A stretch of 64,000 bases of DNA from Ferrovibrio sp964218355 (GCF_964218355.1 NZ_CAXPMC010000026.1:1-64000), one strand, 5' to 3'. Positions 41,423-49,747 are shown, counted from the stretch's first letter. Notes: generated by a model not told the origin, from the sequence alone. Numbers and translations: made by a program.

Positions 41423-41722
41423 ATGGCCGAAGTCTATTCCTTCTTCTCGCTGCTCTCGATCTTCGTGCTGGCCTGCTTCGTCGGCTATTACGTGGTCTGG
41501 AGCGTCACCCCGGCCCTGCACACGCCGCTGATGTCGGTGACCAACGCGATCTCGTCGGTGATCATCGTCGGCGCGCTGATCGCCGCCGGCGCCTCGGCTG
41601 CCTTCGATGCCTCGAAGATCTTCGGCCTGATCGCCATCGCGCTGGCCGCCGTCAACATCTTCGGCGGCTTCCTCGTCACCCAGCGCATGCTGGCGATGTA
41701 CAAGAAAAAAGAAAAGAAGTGA
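41423..41722 (+). CDS. pntAB: NAD(P) transhydrogenase subunit alpha 2 (membrane part)
   Basis: This 99-residue subunit is mostly membrane helices: FFSLLSIFVLACFVGYYVVWSVTPALHTPLMSVTNAISSVIIVGALIAAG, then IFGLIAIALAAVNIFGGFLVTQRMLAMYKKKEKK. The conserved ALHTPLMSVTNAISS loop is present. With PntB it forms the proton channel. It starts 5 bp after pntAA. Confidence 0.95.
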   Translation: MAEVYSFFSLLSIFVLACFVGYYVVWSVTPALHTPLMSVTNAISSVIIVGALIAAGASAAFDASKIFGLIAIALAAVNIFGGFLVTQRMLAMYKKKEKK

Positions 41723-41735
41723 GGAGCGCGCAGCC

Positions 41736-43133
41736 ATGCCCATCCAACTGACTGCGCTGCTGTATCTCGTCAGCTCCGTTCTGTTCATCCTCGCGCTGCG
41801 CGGCCTGTCGTCGCCGGAAACCAGTCGCCAGGGCAACATCTTCGGCATGACCGGCATGGCAATTGCCGTGCTGACCACCATTGCCAATCTCGGCGATCTC
41901 GGCGGTTCCATCGTCTGGGTGCTGATCGCGCTGGTGATCGGCGGCGGCGTCGGCACCGTGCTGGCGCGGCGCATCCAGATGACGGCGATGCCGCAGCTGG
42001 TGGCCGCGATGCACAGCCTGGTCGGCCTTGCCGCCGTGCTGGTGGCGGCCGCCGCCTTCTACAACCCGGCGCCCTACGGCATCCTCGATGCCGGCGGCCA
42101 GATCACGGTGGCCAGCCGCATCGAGATGTCGCTCGGCGTGGTGATCGGCATCATCACCTTCTCCGGCTCGCTGGTCGCCTTCGCCAAGCTGCAGGGCCTG
42201 GTCTCGGGCAGCCCGGTGATCTTCAGGGGCCAGCATATGCTGAATGCCCTGATCGGCCTGGTGATCCTCGCCCTGATCGTCGCCTTCTGCATCAATCCCA
42301 GCCGCGAGCTGTTCTGGGCGGTCACGCTGCTGGCGCTGATCGTCGGTTTCACCATCATCATCCCGATCGGCGGCGCCGACATGCCCGTCGTCGTCTCGAT
42401 GCTGAACAGCTATTCCGGCTGGGCGGCGGCCGGCATCGGCTTCACCCTGCAGAATCCGGCGCTGATCGTCACCGGCGCGCTGGTCGGTTCCTCGGGCGCC
42501 ATCCTCTCGTACATCATGTGCAAGGGCATGAACCGCTCGCTGTTCAACGTGATCCTCGGCGGGTTCGGCGGCGATGCCGCCGCGGCGGCCGGCGGCGAGA
42601 AGGTCGACCGGCCCTACAAGAAGGGCTCGGCCGACGACGCCGCCTTCATCATGAAGAATGCCGGCAAGGTGATCATCGTGCCGGGCTACGGCATGGCGGT
42701 CAGCCAGGCCCAGCATGCCCTGCGCGAGATGGCCGACAAGTTGAAGGAAGAGGGCGTCGAGGTCCGCTACGCCATCCATCCGGTGGCCGGCCGCATGCCC
42801 GGCCACATGAACGTGCTGCTGGCCGAGGCCAACGTGCCCTATGACGAGGTGTTCGAGCTGGAGGAGATCAACTCCGAGTTCCAGACCGCCGATGTCGCCT
42901 TTGTGATCGGCGCCAACGACGTGACCAACCCGGCGGCGCGCGACGACCCGAAAAGCCCGATCTACGGCATGCCGATCCTGGATGTGGACAAGGCCAAGAC
43001 CGTGCTGTTCGTCAAGCGGTCGATGGCCTCGGGCTATGCCGGCATCGACAACGACCTGTTCTACAAGGACAACACGATGATGCTGCTGGCCGACGCCAAG
43101 AAGATGGTGGAAGACATCGTCAAGGGGCTGTAA
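41736..43133 (+). CDS. pntB: NAD(P) transhydrogenase subunit beta
   Basis: This 465-residue subunit has about eight or nine N-terminal membrane helices (residues ~1-270) with the conserved MPQLVAAMHSLVGLAAVLVA and the C-terminal NADP-binding domain III with VIIVPGYGMAVSQAQHALREM, VRYAIHPVAGRMPGHMNVLLAEANVPYDEV and AFVIGANDVTNPAARDDPKSPIYGMPI. It couples proton entry to NADPH formation. It ends shortly before a strong terminator. Confidence 0.96.
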   Translation: MPIQLTALLYLVSSVLFILALRGLSSPETSRQGNIFGMTGMAIAVLTTIANLGDLGGSIVWVLIALVIGGGVGTVLARRIQMTAMPQLVAAMHSLVGLAAVLVAAAAFYNPAPYGILDAGGQITVASRIEMSLGVVIGIITFSGSLVAFAKLQGLVSGSPVIFRGQHMLNALIGLVILALIVAFCINPSRELFWAVTLLALIVGFTIIIPIGGADMPVVVSMLNSYSGWAAAGIGFTLQNPALIVTGALVGSSGAILSYIMCKGMNRSLFNVILGGFGGDAAAAAGGEKVDRPYKKGSADDAAFIMKNAGKVIIVPGYGMAVSQAQHALREMADKLKEEGVEVRYAIHPVAGRMPGHMNVLLAEANVPYDEVFELEEINSEFQTADVAFVIGANDVTNPAARDDPKSPIYGMPILDVDKAKTVLFVKRSMASGYAGIDNDLFYKDNTMMLLADAKKMVEDIVKGL

Positions 43134-43167
43134 CCCCGCCCGCGCATCACATCGTAGTCACGACCGG

Positions 43168-43209
43168 CCGCCGGCCCGGGCATCCGCCCCGGGCCGGCGG
43201 TTTCATTTT
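43168..43209 (+). terminator. Rho-independent terminator of the pnt operon
   Basis: CCGCCGGCCCGGG and CCCGGGCCGGCGG form a 13-bp GC-rich stem with a 7-base loop, followed by TTTCATTTT. It lies 34 bp after the pntB stop. Confidence 0.9.
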
Positions 43210-43288
43210 GGAACCGCTGTAAAACATAGTCCTTTGCGTACATACGGAATGTGGTAAACAGGCGCCCGCCTGCAACCCCGCATTTACC

Positions 43289-44488
43289 ATGTCTGCCGCC
43301 GCCCATACCCCCAGCCAGCCCGATCCGGCCCCGTGGGATCCCGTTGCGCGTGACCCGCGCTGGTGGGAATCCGATACCGGGATCGTCGACCTGTCGCATC
43401 GCGACCTGCAGGAGGCCGATTTCGCCGGCCACTCGCTGCAGCGGGCGCGGATGACCGGCAGCAACCTGCAGCGTGCCCGGCTGGCGCGCGCCGACCTGGC
43501 CGAGGCCGACCTGTTCGGCGCCGATCTCGGCCGCGCCGACCTGCAGAATGCCAACCTGACCCGGGCCATCCTGCGCGGCACCAGCCTGGCCGGCGCCAAT
43601 CTGAACAATGCCATCCTGGTCGAGGCCGATTTCCGCGGCGGCGTGATGATGCGGCCGGGGCCGCACCGGGATGCCGGGCAGGCGCGGATGGGCATCGATG
43701 TCTCCGATCTCAGCAACTGCCTGCTGGACTATGCCAATGCCGCCCGCGCGCAGTTCTCGGGCGTCGATCTCAGTGGCGCGTCGCTGGTCGGTGCCGATCT
43801 GTCCGGCGCGAATTTCTTCGGCAGCAACCTGCGCGATGCGGATCTGTCCTATGCGAATCTGAGCGGCGCCAATCTCAGCGATGCGCGGCTGATCGGCACC
43901 CGGCTGGTCGGTGCCAATCTCAGCCGGGCGCAGATCGTCAATGCCACGGTGGAAAAGGCGGTGGCCGCCGGTGCCGATTTTTCCGGCGCGGTGCTGCGCG
44001 GCGTCGCCCCGGACGGGTTCGAGTCGCGCATCCGGCTGGTCGCGCCGGCCGATTTCGCGCCGGAGCTGGCGGCGGCAATCGCCGGGCACCGGGCCTGGAT
44101 GCAGAGCGACGGCGCCGCCGGGCGGCCGCTGGCGCTGGCCGGCCTGGCCTTGCCCTGGCACGATTTCAGCGGGCTGGACCTGGATGGCGCCGATTTCACC
44201 GGTTGCGACCTGCGCGGCAGCCGTTTCGACCGCGCCAGCCTGCTGCTGGCCGGTTTCAGCCGCGCCACCCTGACCGGTGCCGGCTTTGCCGGTGCGCGCA
44301 TCGCCGGCTGCCGCTTCGCCGGCGCCGGCCTGCGCTGGGCCGATTTCACCGGCGCCGTGCCGGGCCGGCTGCGCATCTATTCCGGCAACGGCAGTTTCAG
44401 CGGCCGGCATCAGCCGACCGATTTCACCGGCGCGGTGCTCGACGCCGCCATCTTCGCGGATTTCGACCTCGATTCCTGCCTGCGCTAG
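43289..44488 (+). CDS. Pentapeptide repeat protein
   Basis: This 399-residue protein consists of A(D/N)LxX pentapeptide repeats, for example ARLARADLAEADLFGADLGRADLQNANLTRA, VDLSGASLVGADLSGANFFGSNLRDADLSYANLSGANL and GLDLDGADFTGCDLRGSRFDRASLLLAGFSRATLTGAGF, separated by non-repeat spacers near residues 120-140 and 245-280. Such beta-helices mimic DNA or bind proteins (for example gyrase), but most are of unknown role. Its stop overlaps the stop of the convergent cyclase-like gene inside CTAG. Confidence 0.9.
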   Translation: MSAAAHTPSQPDPAPWDPVARDPRWWESDTGIVDLSHRDLQEADFAGHSLQRARMTGSNLQRARLARADLAEADLFGADLGRADLQNANLTRAILRGTSLAGANLNNAILVEADFRGGVMMRPGPHRDAGQARMGIDVSDLSNCLLDYANAARAQFSGVDLSGASLVGADLSGANFFGSNLRDADLSYANLSGANLSDARLIGTRLVGANLSRAQIVNATVEKAVAAGADFSGAVLRGVAPDGFESRIRLVAPADFAPELAAAIAGHRAWMQSDGAAGRPLALAGLALPWHDFSGLDLDGADFTGCDLRGSRFDRASLLLAGFSRATLTGAGFAGARIAGCRFAGAGLRWADFTGAVPGRLRIYSGNGSFSGRHQPTDFTGAVLDAAIFADFDLDSCLR

Positions 44489-45612
44489 GCGGCCGGCCAG
44501 GCTGCCTGCGGCGCCAGGTCGCCATGCTGCAGGCCGCAGTAATACGGCTCGCCCTGTTCGGCGAAGGCGTTCAGCTTGGCGTTATAGCAGCGATGTTCGA
44601 AACCGTGCTTGTCGGTGATGGTGATCAGCGCCGGCCGGTGGCCGCCATCGGCCGCGCGCGGGCCGGTCAGGTAGAAGCCGATGCGGTCGATGCGATAGCC
44701 CAGCACGCGCAGGTCGGACAGGGCGGCCAGCCGCTCGCTGACCGCGGTCAGGAAGGTTTCGCTGTCGCAATGGCTGTGGCCGAGGCCGAGCGGCCGGCGG
44801 AAATCGCCGACCAGGATCTGCTCCGGCAAAGCCGTGCCGATCAGCCGTGCCACCTGGATGGTGACGTCGCCGACGATGAAGGTGCCGCCGTCGCTGCCGT
44901 CCTTGCGCGGCTGGTGATAGAGGAAATGGCTGCCGATGCTGAGGCAGAGCCGCAGGGCGGGCACGGCGGCCGGCTCGGTCGCGGTGCGGCGCAGCGCGGC
45001 GAACAGGATCTGGAAAATCGCCACCGCGCAGAAGAAGTCGATATCGGCGCGCAGGCCGGTGCGCTCGTTCCACACATAGAAGCCGTCGCCGGTGGTGGTG
45101 CGCCGGAAGCTGACGCCGAGGCCATGGGCCCGCGCCATCTCCTCGGCCAGGTTCAGCGAGAATTCCAGCGAGGTCAGCTGCGCCGCCTGCTGTTCCGGCG
45201 TGGCTTTCGAGAAGCCGGCGATATCCAGCAGCAGCACGGCGCGGTGCAGGGTCTTGGTCACGGTGAACAGCCGGAAGGCCTGTGCGACCAGCGCCGGGGG
45301 AATCTCGTCGGGGCCGGTGCCGATCGGGCGGTCCAGCCGCAGTTCCACCGGCTGCACGTCCAGCATCCGGGCGGCATCGTCCAGGGCGGCGCCGTCCATC
45401 AGGCCGCCCTCGCTGAAGGCCGGCAGATGCTGGCCATGCCCGGCGAACAGCCGCACCTTGGGCACGGTGATGATCTCGATGCCCAGCCGGCTCGGCCGCC
45501 AGCCGACCAGGGCATGGCTGCCGAAGCGCCAGAGGTCGAAGAAAATCCCGTGCAGCCGGTGTGATACGGCAGCGGGAAAGACCGTGTCGCGGCTGTCGGG
45601 AGCGGTGCTCAT
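44485..45612 (-). CDS. Protein with a class III nucleotide cyclase-like domain
   Basis: This 375-residue protein starts at ATG 45612. Residues ~120-300 resemble a class III adenylate/guanylate cyclase catalytic domain: AVLLLDIAGFSKATPEQQAAQ carries the first metal Asp, and SFRRTTTGDGFYVWNER carries the second; LRLCLSIGSHFLY and FIVGDVTIQVARLIG follow. The substrate-specifying residues cannot be read confidently. The N-terminus (HGIFFDLWRFGSHALVGWRPSRLG) has no recognised sensor domain. It might make cAMP, which the dual cyclic-nucleotide-binding protein elsewhere in the window could detect. Confidence 0.6.
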   Translation of the reverse strand: MSTAPDSRDTVFPAAVSHRLHGIFFDLWRFGSHALVGWRPSRLGIEIITVPKVRLFAGHGQHLPAFSEGGLMDGAALDDAARMLDVQPVELRLDRPIGTGPDEIPPALVAQAFRLFTVTKTLHRAVLLLDIAGFSKATPEQQAAQLTSLEFSLNLAEEMARAHGLGVSFRRTTTGDGFYVWNERTGLRADIDFFCAVAIFQILFAALRRTATEPAAVPALRLCLSIGSHFLYHQPRKDGSDGGTFIVGDVTIQVARLIGTALPEQILVGDFRRPLGLGHSHCDSETFLTAVSERLAALSDLRVLGYRIDRIGFYLTGPRAADGGHRPALITITDKHGFEHRCYNAKLNAFAEQGEPYYCGLQHGDLAPQAAWPAA

Positions 45613-45755
45613 GGCGGTATGCAGTCCGATGGAAGCAGGTTCCTTAGACCCGGCGCGGTGGCGAATCAACGGCAAAAAGGGCGCCAGCGGGCCGGAAATG
45701 CATGTAAGCACATGATCCGGCCCGTTTTTGTCACCGAAGCCGGGGCTCCCGGGGC

Positions 45756-45783
45756 TTGATTGCTGCGCCGGATTGCCTATCTT
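45756..45783 (+). promoter_or_regulatory. Cold-shock gene promoter
   Basis: TTGATT (45756-45761), a 16-bp spacer and TATCTT (45778-45783) form a plausible promoter. The predicted leader is about 145 nt before the cold-shock ATG, the length typical of CspA leaders. Confidence 0.5.
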
Positions 45784-45833
45784 CGGGGTGTCATTCTAGA
45801 CGGACTGCCGGCCTGCCTGCTCCACGGGTTTTC

Positions 45834-45881
45834 ATCAGACCCTGGATGTCCAGACCCCGCTACTCCTGGACATAGTCTGAT
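45834..45881 (+). ncRNA. Stem-loop in the cold-shock mRNA leader
   Basis: ATCAGAC (45834-45840) pairs with GTCTGAT (45875-45881), and TGTCCAG (45847-45853) pairs with CTGGACA (45866-45872), giving a two-part stem with an asymmetric internal bulge. An alternative CTGGA-TG-TCCAG hairpin competes. It lies ~50 nt before the ATG and could act as a thermo-responsive leader element. Function is inferred. Confidence 0.55.
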
Positions 45882-45934
45882 GCGGAGGACCAATCCCGGT
45901 CGCCGCCAACCCGAAGAAGAGAAGGATCACAGCC

Positions 45935-46144
45935 ATGGCTGTCGGTACCGTGAAGTGGTTTAACAGCACCAAGGGTTATGGTTTCATTCAGCCGGAAGCC
46001 GGCGGTGCGGACGTGTTCGTCCATATCTCCGCCGTGCAGCGTTCGGGCCTTGCCGGTCTCGACGAAGGCCAGAAGATTTCCTTCGAGGAACAGCGCGATC
46101 CGAAGCGCGGCAAGACCTCGGCGGTGAACCTGAAGCCGCTCTGA
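45935..46144 (+). CDS. Cold-shock domain protein
   Basis: This 69-residue single cold-shock domain has RNP1 KGYGFIQ and RNP2 VFVHISAV, the surface for single-stranded nucleic acid, and the opening MAVGTVKWFNSTKGYG common to CspA-type RNA chaperones. AGAAGGATC precedes the ATG. The long structured leader and strong terminator mark it as an abundant, post-transcriptionally controlled mRNA. Confidence 0.95.
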   Translation: MAVGTVKWFNSTKGYGFIQPEAGGADVFVHISAVQRSGLAGLDEGQKISFEEQRDPKRGKTSAVNLKPL

Positions 46145-46166
46145 ACCGCTTCAGCAGCGTTCCGCG

Positions 46167-46202
46167 AGGGGGCATCCGGCAACGGATGCCCCCTTCGTTT
46201 TT
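46167..46202 (+). terminator. Rho-independent terminator of the cold-shock gene
   Basis: AGGGGGCATCCG and CGGATGCCCCCT form a 12-bp stem with a GCAA loop, followed by TCGTTTTT. It lies 23 bp after the stop. Confidence 0.92.
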
Positions 46203-46269
46203 CGGCCGAGGGCGCAAGCCCGGAGCCAGGCCCGGACAGGGCCCGAACATACAGGGGAGGGATCATCCG

Positions 46270-46446
46270 ATGGCCTTCAAGCCGAACTACAACCAGCAGC
46301 GTGCCGAGCGCAACCGCGCCAAGGAACAGAAGAAGCAGGAAAAGCTGCAGAAGCGGCAGGAGGAATCCGAGCGCCGCAAGGCCGGGCGCGAGCCTGGCGA
46401 CGAGGGCGGCGCAGAGCCGGCCGGCGGCGATACCGGCGAGCCCTGA
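46270..46446 (+). CDS. Small charged hypothetical protein
   Basis: This 58-residue protein starts at ATG 46270 with GGGGAGGG upstream. The sequence is mostly Lys/Glu/Arg/Gln (RAERNRAKEQKKQEKLQKRQEESERRKAGRE), so it should be an extended helix or disordered and basic. The opening MAFKPNYNQQRAERNRAK resembles a small conserved alphaproteobacterial family of unknown role. It lies between the cold-shock gene and another small gene on the same strand. Confidence 0.7.
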   Translation: MAFKPNYNQQRAERNRAKEQKKQEKLQKRQEESERRKAGREPGDEGGAEPAGGDTGEP

Positions 46447-46481
46447 GCCGCCGTCCCCGTATTCAGCCAGGAGGCCTCCCC

Positions 46482-46721
46482 ATGGCCAAGACCGCGAAGA
46501 AAAAGCAGAATCCCAATGCTACGGTGATCATGTTCGACGTGATCTACCAGGACGGTGCCCAGACCTCGAACCGCCGGGTGCCGGCCGACCTGCTCGGCGG
46601 GCTGGAAGGCGACGATGCCGCGAAGGCCTATATCGAGGCGCAGGACCGCGACATCGCCGAGAAATCCGGCCGCCCGCGCGGCCCGATCAAGACCATCAGC
46701 CGTTCCGCCAACCAGCTCTGA
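46482..46721 (+). CDS. Small conserved-looking hypothetical protein
   Basis: This 79-residue protein has AGGAGG upstream of the ATG. It is MAKTAKKKQNPNATVIMFDVIYQDGAQTSNRRVPADLLGGL followed by a helical AAKAYIEAQDRDIAEKSGRPRGPIKTI. A basic N-terminus and a compact alpha/beta pattern are all that can be said. Function unknown. Confidence 0.65.
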   Translation: MAKTAKKKQNPNATVIMFDVIYQDGAQTSNRRVPADLLGGLEGDDAAKAYIEAQDRDIAEKSGRPRGPIKTISRSANQL

Positions 46722-46730
46722 GGCGCGCGC

Positions 46731-46764
46731 CGCTCCGGCTTCACGCCCGCTCCGGCTTCACGCC
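46731..46764. repeat. Duplicated 17-bp unit at the 3' end of the YaiI gene
   Basis: CGCTCCGGCTTCACGCC occurs twice in direct succession, and a third partial copy (CGCTTCAG) overlaps the stop and last codons of the leftward YaiI gene. It resembles the 3'-end duplication at 21.3 kb. Confidence 0.8.
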
Positions 46765-47219
46765 CGCTTCAGTCTGACGATGGCCTCGTGCAGGGCCTGC
46801 AGGAAGGCCGAGCGGTCCTTCTGCGAAAACGGCTTCGGCCCGCCGCCCACCCGCTCGGTCGGGCTGGCCGCCCGCAGGTCGGTCATCAGGTTGCGCACCG
46901 CGAGGTCCATGCCGATGCTGTCGGCCGTGAAGCCGCGCCCGTTCGGTGCCAGCACGGTGGCGCCGGCCTTCACGCAGCGCCCGGCCAGCGGCACGTCGGC
47001 CGTCACCACCACATCGGCGGCGGTCGCATGGTCGGCGATCCAGTCGTCGGCGGCATCGAGCGCATCGCCCACGGTGACCTGGCGGAAGCCGGGGCCGCGC
47101 GGCACGCTCGCCAGCCAGGCATTGGCGACCACCACCACCTCCACCCCGTGGCGCCCGGCCACGCGGTAGCATTCGTCCTTCACCGGACAGGCATCGGCAT
47201 CGATATAGAGCACGGTCAT
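46758..47219 (-). CDS. YaiI/YqxD family (UPF0178) protein
   Basis: This 153-residue protein starts at ATG 47219. It has the family's MTVLYIDADACPVKDECYRVA opening, DWIADHATAADVVVTADVPLAGRCVKAGATVLAPNGRGFTADSIG and FSQKDRSAFLQALH. The Asp-rich pattern (DADACPVK, TADVPLA) recalls a PIN-like/NYN nuclease fold, but the activity is not established. It is convergent with the small charged gene and divergent from greB. Confidence 0.88.
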   Translation of the reverse strand: MTVLYIDADACPVKDECYRVAGRHGVEVVVVANAWLASVPRGPGFRQVTVGDALDAADDWIADHATAADVVVTADVPLAGRCVKAGATVLAPNGRGFTADSIGMDLAVRNLMTDLRAASPTERVGGGPKPFSQKDRSAFLQALHEAIVRLKRA

Positions 47220-47254
47220 GGCCGCTTTATGCCATGCCGTGATAGGATTCCGCC

Positions 47255-47806
47255 ATGAGCAAGGCTTTCACGAAAGAGACCGACGCCGACCCAGATGACG
47301 GCCCCGAGGACGATGTCGCGCCGCCGATCCCGGCCGGTGCCAAGAACTACATCACGCCGGAAGGGCTGGCGCGGCTGCAGGCCGAGCTGCGCGAGCTGAA
47401 GACCGTCGAGCGGCCGAAGGTGGTCGAGGTCGTCTCCTGGGCCGCCGGCAACGGCGACCGCAGCGAGAATGGCGATTACCTGTATGGCAAGAAGCGCCTG
47501 CGCGAGATCGACCGCCGCATCCGCTTCCTGCTCAAGCGGCTGGAGATCGCCGAGATGGTCGATCCGGCCCTGCAGAAGAACCGCGCCCAGGTCTTCTTCG
47601 GCGCCACCGTCACCTATATCGACCAGCATGACAGCGAGCGCACGGTGCGCATCGTCGGCATCGACGAGGCCCGGCTGGAGCAGGGCGAGATCAGCTGGAT
47701 TGCGCCGGTGGCCCGCGCCCTGCTGAAGGCGCGCGAAGGCGACGTGGTCGACCTGCGCACCCCGCAGGGGATCGAGCAGATCGAGGTCCTGAAGATTTCC
47801 TACTAG
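47255..47806 (+). CDS. greB: Transcription elongation factor GreB
   Basis: This 183-residue factor has the N-terminal coiled-coil (NYITPEGLARLQAELRELKTVERPKVVEVVSWAAGNGDRSENGDYLYGKKRLREIDRRIRFLLKRLEIAEMVDP), with the GDRSENGDYLYGKK tip carrying the acidic residues that activate RNA cleavage, and the C-terminal FKBP-like domain. The length and GDRSENxDYxYGKK form favour GreB over GreA. It rescues backtracked RNA polymerase. A ~30-residue acidic N-terminal extension is present. Confidence 0.93.
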   Translation: MSKAFTKETDADPDDGPEDDVAPPIPAGAKNYITPEGLARLQAELRELKTVERPKVVEVVSWAAGNGDRSENGDYLYGKKRLREIDRRIRFLLKRLEIAEMVDPALQKNRAQVFFGATVTYIDQHDSERTVRIVGIDEARLEQGEISWIAPVARALLKAREGDVVDLRTPQGIEQIEVLKISY

Positions 47807-47810
47807 GAGA

Positions 47811-48503
47811 TCAATGCGCGGGACGGGCGGCCGAGGCGGTCTTCGCCGCCTTGCCGTCCAGCGCCAGCATGGCCGGATCGAGCGGGGTGGCGGCGTCGCG
47901 CTGGCTTTTCGACAGCCCGGCGCCGATCGCCTCGATATTGGCGTCCAGCACGCCCTTCACGCCGGCGGCGCCGGGGAAGTCCTGTGCCTGCAGCAGCAGC
48001 CGGTAGGCGCTGAGCCGGTCGGCAGCGACGCCGCGGCCGGTGGCCAGCATGCCGGCGAGGTTGATGGCGGCACCGGCATGGCGCTGGCGTGCCGCCTTCA
48101 GGTACCAGCGGGCGGCGGCGGCCGCGTCGGCGGTGATGCCGGTGCCGGTTTCGAGGAACTGGCCGATGGCGAACTGGGCATTGCGGCTGCCGGCCTCGGC
48201 GGCCTGGCGGTACCAGCGTGCGGCTTCCGACAGGTTCCTGGGCATGCCGGCGCCGGTCTCGTACTGCGCCGCCAGCATCTCGGCCGCCACCGCATCGCCG
48301 CGCCGGGCCTGGGCCAGCAGCCGGGGGTCGGCCTGCGCCAGGCCGGGCAGCAGGGTGGGCAGCAGCAGGGCGGCGCCCAGCAGCAGCAGGGCCAGCACCT
48401 GCCAGATGGCGGCATTGTCGGCCCGGGTGCGCGCGGCGGCGCGGGCGGCGGCGCGCGCGGCGGTGCGGGCCGGGTACAGGCGGGTCGGATGCAGTCGGGC
48501 CAT
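47811..48503 (-). CDS. Sel1-repeat protein with an N-terminal membrane anchor
   Basis: This 230-residue protein has an Arg/Ala-rich N-terminus, one membrane segment (IWQVLALLLLGAALLLPTLLPGLAQA) and then Sel1-like repeats (ARRGDAVAAEMLAAQYETGAGMPRNLSEAARWYRQAAEAGSRNAQFAIGQFLETGTGITADAAAAARWYLKAA). Sel1 repeats form a solenoid for protein contacts. The repeat part should be periplasmic. No partner is visible. The stop lies 4 bp from greB's stop. Confidence 0.8.
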   Translation of the reverse strand: MARLHPTRLYPARTAARAAARAAARTRADNAAIWQVLALLLLGAALLLPTLLPGLAQADPRLLAQARRGDAVAAEMLAAQYETGAGMPRNLSEAARWYRQAAEAGSRNAQFAIGQFLETGTGITADAAAAARWYLKAARQRHAGAAINLAGMLATGRGVAADRLSAYRLLLQAQDFPGAAGVKGVLDANIEAIGAGLSKSQRDAATPLDPAMLALDGKAAKTASAARPAH

Positions 48504-48748
48504 GGCTCACACTCCTGTTCTGGAGGGGGGCGGCGGGGCCGGGGGTAACGACGGCAGCGCGGAAGATTCGGATTTCAGGTTGGGTAACGGGTCCAGTAAA
48601 ACCCGGCTTGCGGGCAGAGTCGAGTCTTTTGTTGCAACCGCAAAAAACCACTGATCCGCCACGGTTTCCGCCCGCCGGCCCGGCCGGGCCAGTCGGAAGC
48701 CGACCGGAATCCAGCCGGAAACCGGCCGGAAGCCGGCCAGTCAGGCGC
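48504..48748. other. Gap between the Sel1 and GGDEF genes
   Basis: No ORF is supported here. The right half (about 48660-48745) contains overlapping direct repeats built from CCGGAA, GCCGG and GCCAGTC units (for example GGAAGCCGACCGG then GGAAACCGGCCGG). The GC-rich repeats could fold in RNA. No promoter stands out. Confidence 0.5.
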
Positions 48749-49330
48749 TCAGAGTTCGGCGATCCGCCCGGGGCCCTCCGCGCGGGCCCTGTCGAGGGCC
48801 TCCTGGGCCAGTTCGAGCAGCGGCTCCAGCGCCGCCTGGTTGTCCGGCGCCGCCACCGCGATGCCGATGCAGACAGTGATCGGCGGCAGCGGCCGGCGGC
48901 TGCTGCCGTCGCCGGTGCCGTCATCGGCGGCCACCGCGTCGCGCAGGTTGCCGGCCAGCAGATGGGCGGCGGCGCGGTCGGCGCCGGGCAGCATCACGGC
49001 GAAGCGGGCCTGGTCCAGCCGGCCGATCAGGTCGCTGCGCCGGAAGCGGTCTTCCAGCAGCACGCCCAGCCGCATCAGCACCGCATCGCCGGCCGCCGCG
49101 CCATGCCGGGCCGCCAGCGCCTCGAAGCCGTCGACCTGCACGGCCAGCACCGTCACCGCGCTCAGATGGCGGCCGGCCGACAGCAGCGCGCGCTCGGCCG
49201 CCTCGCGGAAATAATGGCGGTTGGGCAGGCCGGTCAGCGGGTCGCGGGTGGCCGCGTGATACAGCTGCGCCGTCGCCGCCTCGCTGTCCGGGTCCGGGTC
49301 GGGGGCGGCTGGCGCCGGTGCGTCGGTCAT
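48749..49330 (-). CDS. Degenerate GGDEF-domain protein
   Basis: This 193-residue protein is almost entirely one GGDEF domain. DPLTGLPNRHYFREAAERAL and VTVLAVQVDGFEALAARHGAAAGDAVLMRLGVLLEDRFR are well kept, but the signature loop is RLDQARFAVMLPG, where a working enzyme would have RxGGDEF. So it should not make c-di-GMP. It may bind nucleotide or a partner. No transmembrane or sensor domain is seen. Confidence 0.85.
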   Translation of the reverse strand: MTDAPAPAAPDPDPDSEAATAQLYHAATRDPLTGLPNRHYFREAAERALLSAGRHLSAVTVLAVQVDGFEALAARHGAAAGDAVLMRLGVLLEDRFRRSDLIGRLDQARFAVMLPGADRAAAHLLAGNLRDAVAADDGTGDGSSRRPLPPITVCIGIAVAAPDNQAALEPLLELAQEALDRARAEGPGRIAEL

Positions 49331-49489
49331 GGGCAGAGCCTTACGGTGTTATGCATTGCCGGTCATTCTGGCCCTGCTTGTGCGCCATGGCAATCCCGCT
49401 CTGCCGCCCCGCTCCGGCCGTCCTGTCGCGCCGGCGCCGGCCGTGCCAGACTGGTGCGCCCTTCCGATTCCAGCCCGCGAGTCGCCGCC

Positions 49490-49747
49490 ATGATGAAAGC
49501 CGTGCCCGTGAAACTCGCCGAGATCTACGTGCCGGCCAAGTTCAGGGGCCAGCTGGATGCCGCGAAGATGGCGGCTTTGGCCGACCAGATCGTCGGCGAT
49601 GGCGGCGTGAAAATCCCGATCCAGGTGCGGCGCGACGAGGCCCAGAAGCGCTATGTGCTGGTGGCCGGCCTGCACCGGCTGGAAGCCATGCGGTCGCTCG
49701 GCGAGGCGACCATCCCGGCCCTGATCGTCGCCGCCCGCAAATTCTGA
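49490..49747 (+). CDS. Small ParB-like nuclease-fold protein
   Basis: This 85-residue protein has the ParB/sulfiredoxin-like core in short form: VKLAEIYVPAKFRGQLDAAKMAALADQIVGDGGVKIPIQVRRDEAQKRYVLVAGLHRLEAMRSLGEATIPALIV. The GLHRLEAMRSLG box corresponds to GxRRxxAxxxxG of ParB, the CTP-binding region, with His for the first Arg. There is no DNA-binding helix-turn-helix, so it is not a partition protein. ATG at 49490 and 49493 are both possible starts. Confidence 0.7.
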   Translation: MMKAVPVKLAEIYVPAKFRGQLDAAKMAALADQIVGDGGVKIPIQVRRDEAQKRYVLVAGLHRLEAMRSLGEATIPALIVAARKF

